Positions 1 through 9,048 of a DNA stretch of 64,000 nucleotides are shown here, in pieces. This stretch comes from Bacteroidota bacterium. Lineage in GTDB: Bacteria; Bacteroidota; Ignavibacteria; UBA10030; UBA8401. The stretch spans positions 434,001 through 498,000 of the forward strand of contig JAJYOK010000001.1 of NCBI GenBank assembly GCA_021796215.1, given 5' to 3'. The notes below the pieces were generated by a model. The model ran no database searches, was not told the DNA's origin, and was given only the letters and a program-made list of their open reading frames with translations. The translations under genes were made by a program, and so were the position numbers. Position 1 is the first letter of the stretch. Each line of letters begins with the position of its first letter.

Positions 1-2
1 TG

Positions 3-1607
3 TGGCCGGGACCTGCAAAGTGGGATGGATTGTTAGGAGCTATTTTGGATAAATCTGTTGCCAGCAGACCACTTCCAAGGAGAGAGATTTTTTACGGTTG
101 GGTTGCTGAACCGTGGGCGGATACCAATACTGCTCACGTTGGTGCCTTGCCAGGCTATTTTGGAGCTTATGGCGGCAGCCGAACTGACACCGTGACTGAT
201 CCCAACATGCCACAGTATGGACTCCTGAAAGGACAGGTGTGGGATGCGGTTACTACAGTAAAGGGAAAGACAAATGATGATTCAGTTATTGATACAAGTT
301 GGACCACTGAATTCAAATTCAATCTGAATGCATTTGGTTATAATCCGACGAATGCTGGCGGAGAAATTGTTGCATGGAATACTTGTATTTTCGATGCTGA
401 TTGGCAATGGTTCACAGGTGCCGATACAGTAAAAAATAGATTTACCATCAACAAAGCGTGGACGCAAGGACAGTGGGGCGGCGGAGATTCTTATAATTAC
501 TTGAGAATCTTCATTCGACCAGACGTGACGACATCCTCAGGTACTGCCCCAACAGTGAATTCCGATTTGACAATTCCGAGTGCAGGCAATTATTCTGCAC
601 CGACATTCGATGGGACGCTTACCGATCCTGTCTGGAGCAATCCGAATATCGGCACGTTGAAATTGAAATACGGCGATAGCGCAATTCGCAGTGCATACCC
701 GCAATCGCTGTCCTATACAAGCGGTCAGTATCAACCGTCGGTGAACGGCGCAACGAACCCAATCTTTGATGCTAACGATGCAACGGTGAAATACTTCTAT
801 AAAGGAGACACGTTGTATCTTGGCTTTGATGTACGAGACGGAGTTATTGAATCTGTTCCAGGACAGCCTGATCTTTGGGATGGTTTCCGTGTGACGATAA
901 ATGACCGCGGTGCACGTAACGGCGATTCGGTCCAGATAACGCGTAACCTCACATTTATTGTTGATTCAGTCGGACAAGCGATGAGGATGGAGGACTTGTC
1001 TTCAACTGGTTGGGATTCGTTGGGTGAAGCAGTGCAGGTGAAGCTTGCGTTAAAAGATGGCTCAACGGTGGATACCATGGGAACTGACGTGGATAGCGGT
1101 TACACTGCCGTAATGAAAATCGCTCTCACTAAACTTGGTTATCCAGCAGGTCGCGGTGACGGAGTAGTCTTCTTCGGTGTTACGATGTTTGACGGTGATT
1201 TGGTTGGAGATGCAAATCAAGATTGCGCCTCACGGGTTTGGTTTGCGAGAGAGAGTGGAGGTAAGCAAGCATCCGCGTGGATGTGGATGGATCCCAACAC
1301 AGTGATGGCTGTTGGTAGAAACAACTCTCCAGTTGCACCGTTCGAATTTAAACTCTACGGCAATTATCCGAATCCGTTTAACCCGGCAACCACAATAAAA
1401 TTCTCTTTGCCGGCAAAAACGCATGTTACACTTGAGGTCTTCGATATTCTTGGCAGACTTGTCGCTGAGCAGGATCTTGGTGTTCGCGAAGCAGGCACTC
1501 AGACGGTTCAGTTCGACGCGTCAAGACTTGCTTCAGGTGTGTACAATTATCGTTTGCGTACTGCAGCCAATCAAATGGTCGCTGGACGCATGTTACTGTT
1601 AAAGTAG
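3..1607 (+). CDS. Secreted CBM9-like protein with T9SS sorting domain, 5' truncated by window edge
   Basis: The frame is open to the first bases of the window, and the codons before the TTG at 30 continue it, so the true start lies upstream. The middle of the protein (about residues 180-340 counted from 30) looks like a beta-sandwich of the CBM9/DOMON-like type: it has the phrase FDGTLTDPVW, where such domains begin, followed later by VKYFYKGDTLYLGFDVRD. This fold usually binds sugar or haem; no enzyme motif is visible. The last 85 residues are a clear type A T9SS sorting domain: YPNPFNPATTIKFSLP, then a FDILGRLV strand, and the end MLLLK. The product is therefore expected to cross the outer membrane through T9SS and stay on the surface or be released. 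It is followed by a hairpin terminator and then a TonB receptor. The exact ligand is unknown. Confidence 0.75.
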   Translation, partial: WPGPAKWDGLLGAILDKSVASRPLPRREIFYGWVAEPWADTNTAHVGALPGYFGAYGGSRTDTVTDPNMPQYGLLKGQVWDAVTTVKGKTNDDSVIDTSWTTEFKFNLNAFGYNPTNAGGEIVAWNTCIFDADWQWFTGADTVKNRFTINKAWTQGQWGGGDSYNYLRIFIRPDVTTSSGTAPTVNSDLTIPSAGNYSAPTFDGTLTDPVWSNPNIGTLKLKYGDSAIRSAYPQSLSYTSGQYQPSVNGATNPIFDANDATVKYFYKGDTLYLGFDVRDGVIESVPGQPDLWDGFRVTINDRGARNGDSVQITRNLTFIVDSVGQAMRMEDLSSTGWDSLGEAVQVKLALKDGSTVDTMGTDVDSGYTAVMKIALTKLGYPAGRGDGVVFFGVTMFDGDLVGDANQDCASRVWFARESGGKQASAWMWMDPNTVMAVGRNNSPVAPFEFKLYGNYPNPFNPATTIKFSLPAKTHVTLEVFDILGRLVAEQDLGVREAGTQTVQFDASRLASGVYNYRLRTAANQMVAGRMLLLK

Positions 1608-1621
1608 GTGATGTCTTGCAG

Positions 1622-1666
1622 CAGTGTGTCCTGAGAATATCGGGACACACTGTTGTGATATTTTTT
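1622..1666 (+). terminator. Probable rho-independent terminator
   Basis: A 10-bp perfect stem CAGTGTGTCC / GGACACACTG (1622-1631 with 1643-1652) is followed a few bases later by a T-rich run (ATTTTTT, ending 1666). It lies 15 nt after the stop of the truncated CBM9-like gene. The T run starts 8 nt after the stem, so termination strength is uncertain. Confidence 0.6.
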
Positions 1667-1719
1667 AGTCATTGTAATCCCTGTGGTTTACAGAGTTCAT
1701 AATGAACTGAAAAAAAACG

Positions 1720-4365
1720 ATGATATCTTTTTTACAGCATTCTATACGACAGAAAATTTTTGCCGTTTGTCTTTTGCTTGCCATAAGTGTTGTTACGGCG
1801 ATTGGCGGCACGACCGGCAAACTCTCCGGCAGGGTGACTGACAAAAATAAAGAAGCGATGCCCGGAGCGAATATTGTTCTAACGGGAACGACATTAGGTG
1901 GAGTTTCCGACCCGGACGGCTACTATTCAATTCTTAACATTCCTCCCGGCAGCTATGAAGTACAATTCCGTTTCGTCGGATACAGTACTTATGTGGTGAA
2001 AAATGTTCAGGTCACCGCCGATAATACCACAAAGCTCGATGCAGTTCTGCAGGAGGAAGGTGTTACCACACAAGAAGTCGTTGTTACCGCTCAAAAGCCT
2101 GTTGTAGATGTCAATCTTACGAGCACGGTTGCGACGGTGGATAATCAGCAAATCAAAGCATTGCCGGTGCAAGATCTTCAGGATATTGTTAACCTTCAAG
2201 CAGGAGTTGTTGACGGACATTTTCGCGGCGGCAGAGATGGGGAAGTTCAGTATCAAATCAATGGAGTTTCGATTAACAATCCGTACGATAACGCGCAAAG
2301 CGTTAAAATTGACCGCTCACTGATTCAAGAAGTTCAGGTTATCACAGGAACATTCGATGCGGAATATGGCCAGGCAATGAGCGGCGTTGTGAATACTGTT
2401 CTTAAGTCGGGAACGGATCATTTCACATGGAATGCAGAAGTTTACGACGGCGATTTTCTTTACGGCAGCGGCGGCAAACGCGGCTTGACATATAATTCAC
2501 ATCCTTTATCAACTCAAAGTTTTCAAGCAAATATCAGCGGGCCCACGGGAATTCCTCAAACATATTTCTTGGCGAGTGGCAGACGTTATTTATTTAACGA
2601 TTATCTGTACGGCACACGGAAGTATGTGCCTACGGATACATCTATTACAAGTCCAACAGGTGACGGCAAAGATGTTCCGTTAAGTTATTCGTACGAGTGG
2701 TCAGGTCTTGCCAAAATAACGAACAAATCTTTGCCAGGCGTTGAGATAAGTTATCAGCTATTGTTTAATTATGCTGATGCACGGAACGGCACATGGCAGT
2801 GGAGATTTGAACCTGATGGGATGAGAAAGCAGAAGACGACATCGTATGTACAGGGCATTGATATAACCCATGTTCTCTCTCCATCAACCTATTATACTGT
2901 CAGTGCGCACCAAAATTATTTTGACTATACCGATTGGGCGTATGATAATTTTTATGATACGCGGTACGATTCCGCAAAACCTCCGGTAACGCTGCCGAAT
3001 TCCGACGCCTATTATCGAGGAGTAGACTTCGGACGCTTTCGCCAAACGACAGATGCATACATCGGCCAGATTTCTTTGTTGAGCCAAGTGACGCGGGCGC
3101 ATCAAATAAAAATCGGTGGAGAAGTCCAGTATTCCGATTTGCAATTCGGCGAGGCAGGTACGCTTGTCTATCTTCAAGAGAACGGCCAGAATGTTTTGAA
3201 GCGATACATCAATCTTCCTCCGGATTATCCGGGGATACAATACTACAAGCCAGTTTCCGGAGCGGCGTATGTTCAGGATTTGATTGAGTGGAATGATTTA
3301 ACTATTCGGGCAGGAGTGCGGTTTGAATATTTTGATGCGCGCTCAACAGTGCCAAGTGACTTGGCAAATCCGGCAAATGCAATTGCCGGCGCTCCACATT
3401 CTTATGCAAAAGGAACAACAGCAAAAACTTCCCTTGCGCCGCGCCTTGGTGTTTCCTATCCTATCACGACGACATCGGGAATATTTTTTTCCTATGGGCA
3501 TTTTTATCAGCTTCCGCCATTGAGAGATATGTTCAATAACGCAAATTACGCCCGGCTTGCACTTATCCAGGCGGCAACTTCTGATTACGGAGTATTGGGA
3601 AACCCTGATGTGAAACCGGAGCGGACAGTGCAGTATGAATTCGGATATAAAAATGCTATCTCTGATGTTCTTGGCGTTTCTGTCAATTTGTTTTATAAAG
3701 ATATACGGGATTTGCTTGGTGTCGAATTTATTTCAACATACAATGATGCGCGCTACTCACGTCTAACGAATGTTGATTTTGGAAATGTCTCAGGATTTAC
3801 CATTTCGCTGGATCAGCGCCGAATCGGTTTGGTCAGTACAACGCTCGATTACACTTGGCAAAATGCGATTGGAAATTCGAGCGACCCTGCTGAGACTGCT
3901 AATCTTGCAGAAGCAGGAAGAGACGCCCGCCCGCGTCAGGAGCCGTTCAACTGGGATCAGCGCCACACCATCAATGGAAGTGTGACAGTTTCTCAACCCG
4001 ATGATTATTCGATCAGTGCTATACTCCGGTACGGCAGCGGCCTTCCGTACACGCCTTCTATCGGTTCGGGATTTGGTTCACAGATCGAAACAAATTCCGG
4101 CCGCAAACCTGCCGGGTTTCTTGTCGACCTTCGCGCAGAAAAAGATTTTTCGATCGGCGGCGTGAGTTTTAACGCGTTCTTGCGGGTCTTTAATTTATTT
4201 GATGCGACGTACTTCAACGGCGATGTTTTTACAACTACCGGCAGCCCTGATTATTCAACGGCTTCATACGCTGATAGATTTCGTTTAGCAGACCCGACGC
4301 GGTATTACACTCCCCGAAAAATTGAAATTGGTATTTCATTGTCTCAGCTTGTTCCGGCACAGTAA
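1720..4365 (+). CDS. TonB-dependent outer-membrane receptor with carboxypeptidase-regulatory-like domain
   Basis: 881 residues. After a signal peptide (hydrophobic FAVCLLLAISVVTAIG, about residues 14-29), residues 33-112 form a carboxypeptidase-regulatory-like beta-sandwich (GKLSGRVTDKNKEAMPGANI ... DPDGYYSILNIPPGSYEV). A plug domain follows (about 125-235; INGVSINNPYDN and VITGTFDAEYGQAMSGVVNT), then a beta-barrel rich in aromatic alternating strands with a late FNLFDATYF segment. This is the architecture of SusC-like/TonB receptors, which take up large ligands using TonB energy. No SusD partner is nearby; instead it is followed by a T9SS cargo protein and a PorV/PorQ-like protein. The ligand is not evident; glucan oligosaccharides are plausible because GH94/GH144 genes follow, but this is inference. 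A homologous receptor of 964 residues lies at 58230-61124. Confidence 0.9.
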   Translation: MISFLQHSIRQKIFAVCLLLAISVVTAIGGTTGKLSGRVTDKNKEAMPGANIVLTGTTLGGVSDPDGYYSILNIPPGSYEVQFRFVGYSTYVVKNVQVTADNTTKLDAVLQEEGVTTQEVVVTAQKPVVDVNLTSTVATVDNQQIKALPVQDLQDIVNLQAGVVDGHFRGGRDGEVQYQINGVSINNPYDNAQSVKIDRSLIQEVQVITGTFDAEYGQAMSGVVNTVLKSGTDHFTWNAEVYDGDFLYGSGGKRGLTYNSHPLSTQSFQANISGPTGIPQTYFLASGRRYLFNDYLYGTRKYVPTDTSITSPTGDGKDVPLSYSYEWSGLAKITNKSLPGVEISYQLLFNYADARNGTWQWRFEPDGMRKQKTTSYVQGIDITHVLSPSTYYTVSAHQNYFDYTDWAYDNFYDTRYDSAKPPVTLPNSDAYYRGVDFGRFRQTTDAYIGQISLLSQVTRAHQIKIGGEVQYSDLQFGEAGTLVYLQENGQNVLKRYINLPPDYPGIQYYKPVSGAAYVQDLIEWNDLTIRAGVRFEYFDARSTVPSDLANPANAIAGAPHSYAKGTTAKTSLAPRLGVSYPITTTSGIFFSYGHFYQLPPLRDMFNNANYARLALIQAATSDYGVLGNPDVKPERTVQYEFGYKNAISDVLGVSVNLFYKDIRDLLGVEFISTYNDARYSRLTNVDFGNVSGFTISLDQRRIGLVSTTLDYTWQNAIGNSSDPAETANLAEAGRDARPRQEPFNWDQRHTINGSVTVSQPDDYSISAILRYGSGLPYTPSIGSGFGSQIETNSGRKPAGFLVDLRAEKDFSIGGVSFNAFLRVFNLFDATYFNGDVFTTTGSPDYSTASYADRFRLADPTRYYTPRKIEIGISLSQLVPAQ

Positions 4366-4419
4366 ATTATCTGAGTTATTCAAAATGATTTTCTCGATAA
4401 CCAAGTTCCAAAAAGTGTC

Positions 4420-4458
4420 ATTCCCGCGCCTGCCTGCGGTAGGCAGGAAGGCGGGAAT
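4420..4458 (+). repeat. Intergenic hairpin repeat (ATTCCCGC family)
   Basis: Arms ATTCCCGC / GCGGGAAT enclose an inner stem CCTGCCT / AGGCAGG with a four-base loop, giving a nearly 40-nt hairpin inside the 185-bp gap between the TonB receptor and the next gene. The outer words recur in the element at 20388-20513, which marks a dispersed repeat family in this genome. The following bases are not a T run, so it is not a canonical terminator. Confidence 0.75.
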
Positions 4459-4550
4459 CCATACAATAGATGGTGCGCTTTGGCGTACCATGACGATCTT
4501 CTTTATTGTAGATTGAAAATGAAAAGTTTCTGCCCGAAGGAATTTTCGAC

Positions 4551-7500
4551 ATGAGAAAATATCTTTTCATTCTTTTCGCCGCGCTTTTTGCAGGAAATAA
4601 TTTTCTTTTTTCTCAACAGCAATATTACCCTGTGGTGCCTGCCGACAAACGTGGAGACTCTCAAAACGAGCGGCGTGGAACACACGACGCCAACAATATA
4701 CGGACGGAGTTTTGGAATTTTGGGATGGTAGGAAATTATTTTGGACCTGACGCTGACTTGGCAATATCACATTCTGCAGAAGTGCCCAAAGGCTCCGGCA
4801 TGAATTACACTGACGGTATTACACCATTCGTTCTTGCAAAAATAAAACAGAACAACGGCACGACCGCTTATATTATGGAAACCGGCTACCGCGAAGGACA
4901 AGGGACAAGCGTGAAGAAAAATCGCCTGATGCGCTTTGAGCCGCGCCCGGGATATTTCCAGCCTGATCCTGCAATCAATAAAGGGCGCTCGATAGCAATG
5001 AGCAACGATCCGCGAACGTGGCCCGATTCGTGGCCCGACAAGGACACTACATGGAACGGACGGTGGAACGGGTATTTTGGAACTTCAACCGCGTACGCAC
5101 CGGATCAGGAAAGTTACATGGTGATGGATGATCAATATTATGATGCGTGGGACTTTCAGCCGGACAGCAGAGATGCAACACGGAATGGATTAGGACTGAG
5201 AGTATCGGTGCGTGGTTTTCAATGGGCAAATCCTCAGGCAGGGAATGTAATTTTCTGGCATTACGATATAGCCAATGAAGGAACCACTGACTACCCGGTG
5301 AATGGCGATCCGGAAAATATGATTTTCGGACTGTATATGGATTCCGGAGTTGGAGGTTCTTCCTATAGTCCGTGCAGCAATGTGTACGAATCGGATGATG
5401 ATAATGCCGCGTTTGATAGGGCATCAGGTCTAAACTTGGTTTACACGTGGGACAATAATGGAAACGGTGTTGATCTCATCAGCAAATGCGACAGAACCGG
5501 CTATCTTGGCTACGCGTATCTTGAAACTCCGGGAAAGCCATACGACGGAATTGACAATGATGGCGACGGTATTATTGACGAAAACCGCGATAGCGGACCA
5601 GGAACAAAAATTGTTGGTCAGCAAAATATTATGAATTACATTTTGTCGCATCCTGAAAAATATAATGTCGCAAACTTTGAAGCATATTACGGAAAAATTC
5701 AGGATCGTCCGGCATACAAAGCAGGAGAGTGGTGGACCGGTGATGAAGATATGGATTGGGTCGCGTCGCTCAATGATTTCGGAGAAGATGGCGAACCGGG
5801 GACACACGATCCGGGAGAGGGAGACGGCATTCCGACTGCCGGTGAACAGAATTTCGATCAAACAGACCTCCATGAATCGGATCAAATTGGTTTAACGGGA
5901 TTTAGAATGTTTAAAATTGCAGATCCGGGGCTTGGCGGCGATGGAGGAATCACGTTTTACAAAACTTCAACAGCACAACAGCCCACGGTGAACCAATACT
6001 ATAACGGCGATTATCCGAACTACTTTTATGATTATTTTACCGGGAAAGCCGTAGCTTCAACAGATCATGGTTCTGGTCCCTTTGATACGTCATCTCCTCA
6101 AAATCTCAATATTGGCTTTCTATTCGCGTCGGGTCCATTTACACTGAAGGCTGGAACTGAAGAGCGGTTCAGCTTGGCACTTGCATTTGGCAATGATTTG
6201 AATGATTTAAGAAATACTGTAAAGGTTGTGCAAACAATTTATGCCGGGAATTATAGATTCGCCACTCCGCCTCCGACGCCAACTCTTACGGCAGAGGCAG
6301 GCGACGGCTACGTTCAATTATACTGGAATGATGTTGCAGAGCATTCGACCGACCCGACGACGAACATCAATGATTTTGAAGGATATAAAATTTACCGTGC
6401 AACGGATTACAATTTCAATGATGTGAGTACTCTTATCGGCGCTCGCGGCGTTTCTCAGACGAATAATGGAAATCCATTAGCGCAATTTGATTTGAAAGAT
6501 GGAATCAGCGGATATTCTAACGTCACCGTCAATGGTTTGGCGTATAACTTAGGAAGTGAAACAGGGTTGGTGCATTCATTCCGCGATACAACAGTGACCA
6601 ACGGACAGGAATATTTTTACGCAGTTACTTCTTATGATTTCGGGGCGACGATCATTCAAGGGCAAACAGGACAGGCGTTTACATTTTATCCTGCCGAAAA
6701 TTCAATGTCAGTAACACGAACCCTTCTGGGCGGTGTCGTTCTTCCGAAAAATGTCGTTGAAGTTACTCCTGAGCCAAAAGTATTGGGATACCAACAAGCG
6801 CAAACTTCCGGCGTGCAAAAAATATCGGGGACGGGAACGGGAACAGTGTCGGTAAAAGTTTTGAATTCACCGTTGGTTCCCAGCAGTCACGTGATGAAAA
6901 TTACATTCAACACAAACCCAGACAGTGTTCATCCGATTTCCTATAATCTGATCGACAGTACCGACAACAATAAAATTCTTTTCAGCACAGGAAATGATTT
7001 TGACGGAGCAGGGGCAGGAATTTCTGACCTTGGGATTTTGCCGATAGTAAAAACTATACCGACGTATCAAGTAGATACTGCCAATTCCAAATTCACAGCA
7101 AGCAGTACAACAAATGCACAGCTCGATGTACAATACAACGGATTATGGTCCATTAACTATCGAAGGTTCGGATTTCCCGACGACTTTTCTATCATATTTT
7201 CAAACAGCATTATAGATACAGCTCTTTCACCAAGCCTTTTTAAGAAACCGTTACCTGTCAAGTTTACCGTAGTCTTTCATACTTCCGACGGTGATAAAAA
7301 AGCACCCTTTTTCTTTTCCGATCTCAACGGCGATTCGACATTGAGCTTTGCAGCAGGACAATCATCAGCAGAAGCGATTGATATTTTGTCCGGGCCCGAT
7401 ACTGCGCGACCAACGCAGCGTTATACCTGGCGTGTTCAATTGAAGAATGCTTCTGCTTCCACCATCACTCCGACGGCTGGAGATGTGTACGAATTTAAAT

Positions 7501-7898
7501 TGTTACGGCCATTTGATGCGAACGATGTATTTGTGTTTAACACAAAAGGAGAAACCATTTCAAGCGCTCAGGCAAAGACAGAATTTTCGAACAATCCGTA
7601 TGTTGTGCCGAATCCGTACGTCGGTGCGGCGAGTTTTGAACCGGCACCGTTTGGTGTACAAGGACGCGGTGATCGAAAAATGGAATTCCGGAATCTCCCG
7701 AAGAGCTGTACCATCAGAATTTATACCGTGCGCGGCGAATTGGTGAGAGAACTGACGCAGGATGGTTCGACAAATGGATCGGTGGCTTGGGACTTACGAA
7801 CGAAAGACAATCTTGATGTTGCGCCCGGGCTTTACATTTACCATGTTGATGGCGGTACTGCCGGTACGTATATCGGCAAATTTGCAATCATCAAGTAA
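4551..7898 (+). CDS. Large T9SS-exported surface protein
   Basis: 1115 residues with a signal peptide (LFILFAALFAGNNFLFSQ). The N-terminal half resembles a group of uncharacterised envelope proteins typical of this lineage and shares its plan with the 748-residue protein at 51644. About residue 325 there is a calcium-binding type loop, GIDNDGDGIIDENRDSG, like thrombospondin-type-3 or dockerin loops. A fibronectin type III-like segment runs from about residue 575 (PTLTAEAGDGYVQLYWND ... EGYKIYRATDYNF). The C-terminus (NPYVVPNPYVGAASFE ... IRIYTVRGELVREL ... GKFAIIK) is a variant T9SS sorting domain in which PNPY replaces PNPF. It ends immediately before a PorV/PorQ-like gene, which fits, because PorV shuttles T9SS cargo. 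No catalytic motif was found; a structural or ligand-binding surface role is inferred. Confidence 0.8.
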   Translation: MRKYLFILFAALFAGNNFLFSQQQYYPVVPADKRGDSQNERRGTHDANNIRTEFWNFGMVGNYFGPDADLAISHSAEVPKGSGMNYTDGITPFVLAKIKQNNGTTAYIMETGYREGQGTSVKKNRLMRFEPRPGYFQPDPAINKGRSIAMSNDPRTWPDSWPDKDTTWNGRWNGYFGTSTAYAPDQESYMVMDDQYYDAWDFQPDSRDATRNGLGLRVSVRGFQWANPQAGNVIFWHYDIANEGTTDYPVNGDPENMIFGLYMDSGVGGSSYSPCSNVYESDDDNAAFDRASGLNLVYTWDNNGNGVDLISKCDRTGYLGYAYLETPGKPYDGIDNDGDGIIDENRDSGPGTKIVGQQNIMNYILSHPEKYNVANFEAYYGKIQDRPAYKAGEWWTGDEDMDWVASLNDFGEDGEPGTHDPGEGDGIPTAGEQNFDQTDLHESDQIGLTGFRMFKIADPGLGGDGGITFYKTSTAQQPTVNQYYNGDYPNYFYDYFTGKAVASTDHGSGPFDTSSPQNLNIGFLFASGPFTLKAGTEERFSLALAFGNDLNDLRNTVKVVQTIYAGNYRFATPPPTPTLTAEAGDGYVQLYWNDVAEHSTDPTTNINDFEGYKIYRATDYNFNDVSTLIGARGVSQTNNGNPLAQFDLKDGISGYSNVTVNGLAYNLGSETGLVHSFRDTTVTNGQEYFYAVTSYDFGATIIQGQTGQAFTFYPAENSMSVTRTLLGGVVLPKNVVEVTPEPKVLGYQQAQTSGVQKISGTGTGTVSVKVLNSPLVPSSHVMKITFNTNPDSVHPISYNLIDSTDNNKILFSTGNDFDGAGAGISDLGILPIVKTIPTYQVDTANSKFTASSTTNAQLDVQYNGLWSINYRRFGFPDDFSIIFSNSIIDTALSPSLFKKPLPVKFTVVFHTSDGDKKAPFFFSDLNGDSTLSFAAGQSSAEAIDILSGPDTARPTQRYTWRVQLKNASASTITPTAGDVYEFKLLRPFDANDVFVFNTKGETISSAQAKTEFSNNPYVVPNPYVGAASFEPAPFGVQGRGDRKMEFRNLPKSCTIRIYTVRGELVRELTQDGSTNGSVAWDLRTKDNLDVAPGLYIYHVDGGTAGTYIGKFAIIK

Positions 7899-7910
7899 GT
7901 GAGGACTGCA

Positions 7911-8921
7911 ATGGCACGGAAAATGATTTTGCTTTTTGTTCTGCTTGTGCTCGTTGCCGCATTGCTCAACGCGCAGACTAAAACGGGAACGAGCGTCGGA
8001 GCATTTTTGTCCATAGAACCAAGCGCTCATATTGCAGGTATGGGTAATGCCGGCGTGACATTGTACGGAGAGCCGGAGGCTGTGTACTATAATCCCGGAA
8101 GCATCGGATATTTTGAGGGCGACGCAGTGCAGATTACTCATTCACTCTGGCTTGCAGGCATTACATATGATTACGGTGTTTTTACACTCGGAGTTGGAGA
8201 ATTAGGAAATTTCTATGCAACGATGACATCACTCAATTCTGGAGAGATTGCTGTTCGTACCGTTGAGCAACCGCTTGGAACCGGTGAAAAGTACACTGTT
8301 TCTGATATTGCTTTCGGGCTTGGATTCGGAAAACAAATATCCGATCGCTTTTCAATGGGGCTTCAGGTGAATTATATTCAAGAAACAATTTGGCACAGCG
8401 CCATGAATGCTTACTCGCTCAGCGTCGGTACCATTTATAGAATTTCGCCTGACGGTCTACGCTTAGGCGCAAGCCTTTCAAATTTCGGTACGCGCGGACA
8501 ATTTGACGGCAGAGACCTGCGCGTTTTGTATGATCAAAATCCGGCGAAGTACGGCGATAACGGACAGCTTCCTGCACAATTAATTACAGAAGATTATCCT
8601 CTGCCTGTGATGTTTCGTGTGGGATTAGGAATGCCGATCAATTTGAATGACGCAAATAAGTTCACCGTAGCGGTTGATGCGTTTCATCCGAGTGACAATA
8701 CGGAAAGCATAAGTTTCGGCGGAGAATATCTTTTCGAAAATACGATCTCGCTGCGGGCAGGTTATCAAAATCTGTTTCAACAGGATTCCGAAGTTGGTTT
8801 AACAGCGGGGGCGGGCTTACATTATGAAATGGTTGGTTACAGCTTTATGTTCGACTATGCCTGGGCTGATGAAGGGAGATTGAAAGACACACATCGTATT
8901 GCCATCGAGCTTGCATTCTAA
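7911..8921 (+). CDS. PorV/PorQ-family outer-membrane beta-barrel protein
   Basis: 336 residues from the ATG at 7911. I prefer this start to the GTG at 7899, which abuts the preceding stop, because GAGG lies 6 nt upstream of the ATG. The protein has a signal peptide (LLFVLLVLVAALLNAQ), then the family opening (FLSIEPSAHIAGMGNAGV ... EAVYYNPGSIGYFEG), which matches the PorV/PorQ/UPF0164 family of FadL-like barrels. PorV members carry T9SS substrates from the translocon to the attachment complex; other members have unknown roles. The position directly after a T9SS cargo gene suggests a dedicated carrier or anchor for that product, but this is inferred. The protein ends in an aromatic residue (LAF), as outer-membrane barrels usually do. 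Confidence 0.82.
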   Translation: MARKMILLFVLLVLVAALLNAQTKTGTSVGAFLSIEPSAHIAGMGNAGVTLYGEPEAVYYNPGSIGYFEGDAVQITHSLWLAGITYDYGVFTLGVGELGNFYATMTSLNSGEIAVRTVEQPLGTGEKYTVSDIAFGLGFGKQISDRFSMGLQVNYIQETIWHSAMNAYSLSVGTIYRISPDGLRLGASLSNFGTRGQFDGRDLRVLYDQNPAKYGDNGQLPAQLITEDYPLPVMFRVGLGMPINLNDANKFTVAVDAFHPSDNTESISFGGEYLFENTISLRAGYQNLFQQDSEVGLTAGAGLHYEMVGYSFMFDYAWADEGRLKDTHRIAIELAF

Positions 8922-9048
8922 TCTGTTATGTGCCGTTCATGTCCTCGGGCGATGACGATAGTTACGATTGCCTGGAAGGTATTACTGTGCGGAGAAGCAT
9001 CGTTGTGATAATCGGCGATGCGAATGATGTTTTTAATGAGAGTGAGCA

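Noticed and set aside
4420-4458. Rho-independent terminator
   Set aside because: The hairpin is strong, but no T run follows, and its words recur in other repeats, so it is called a repeat.
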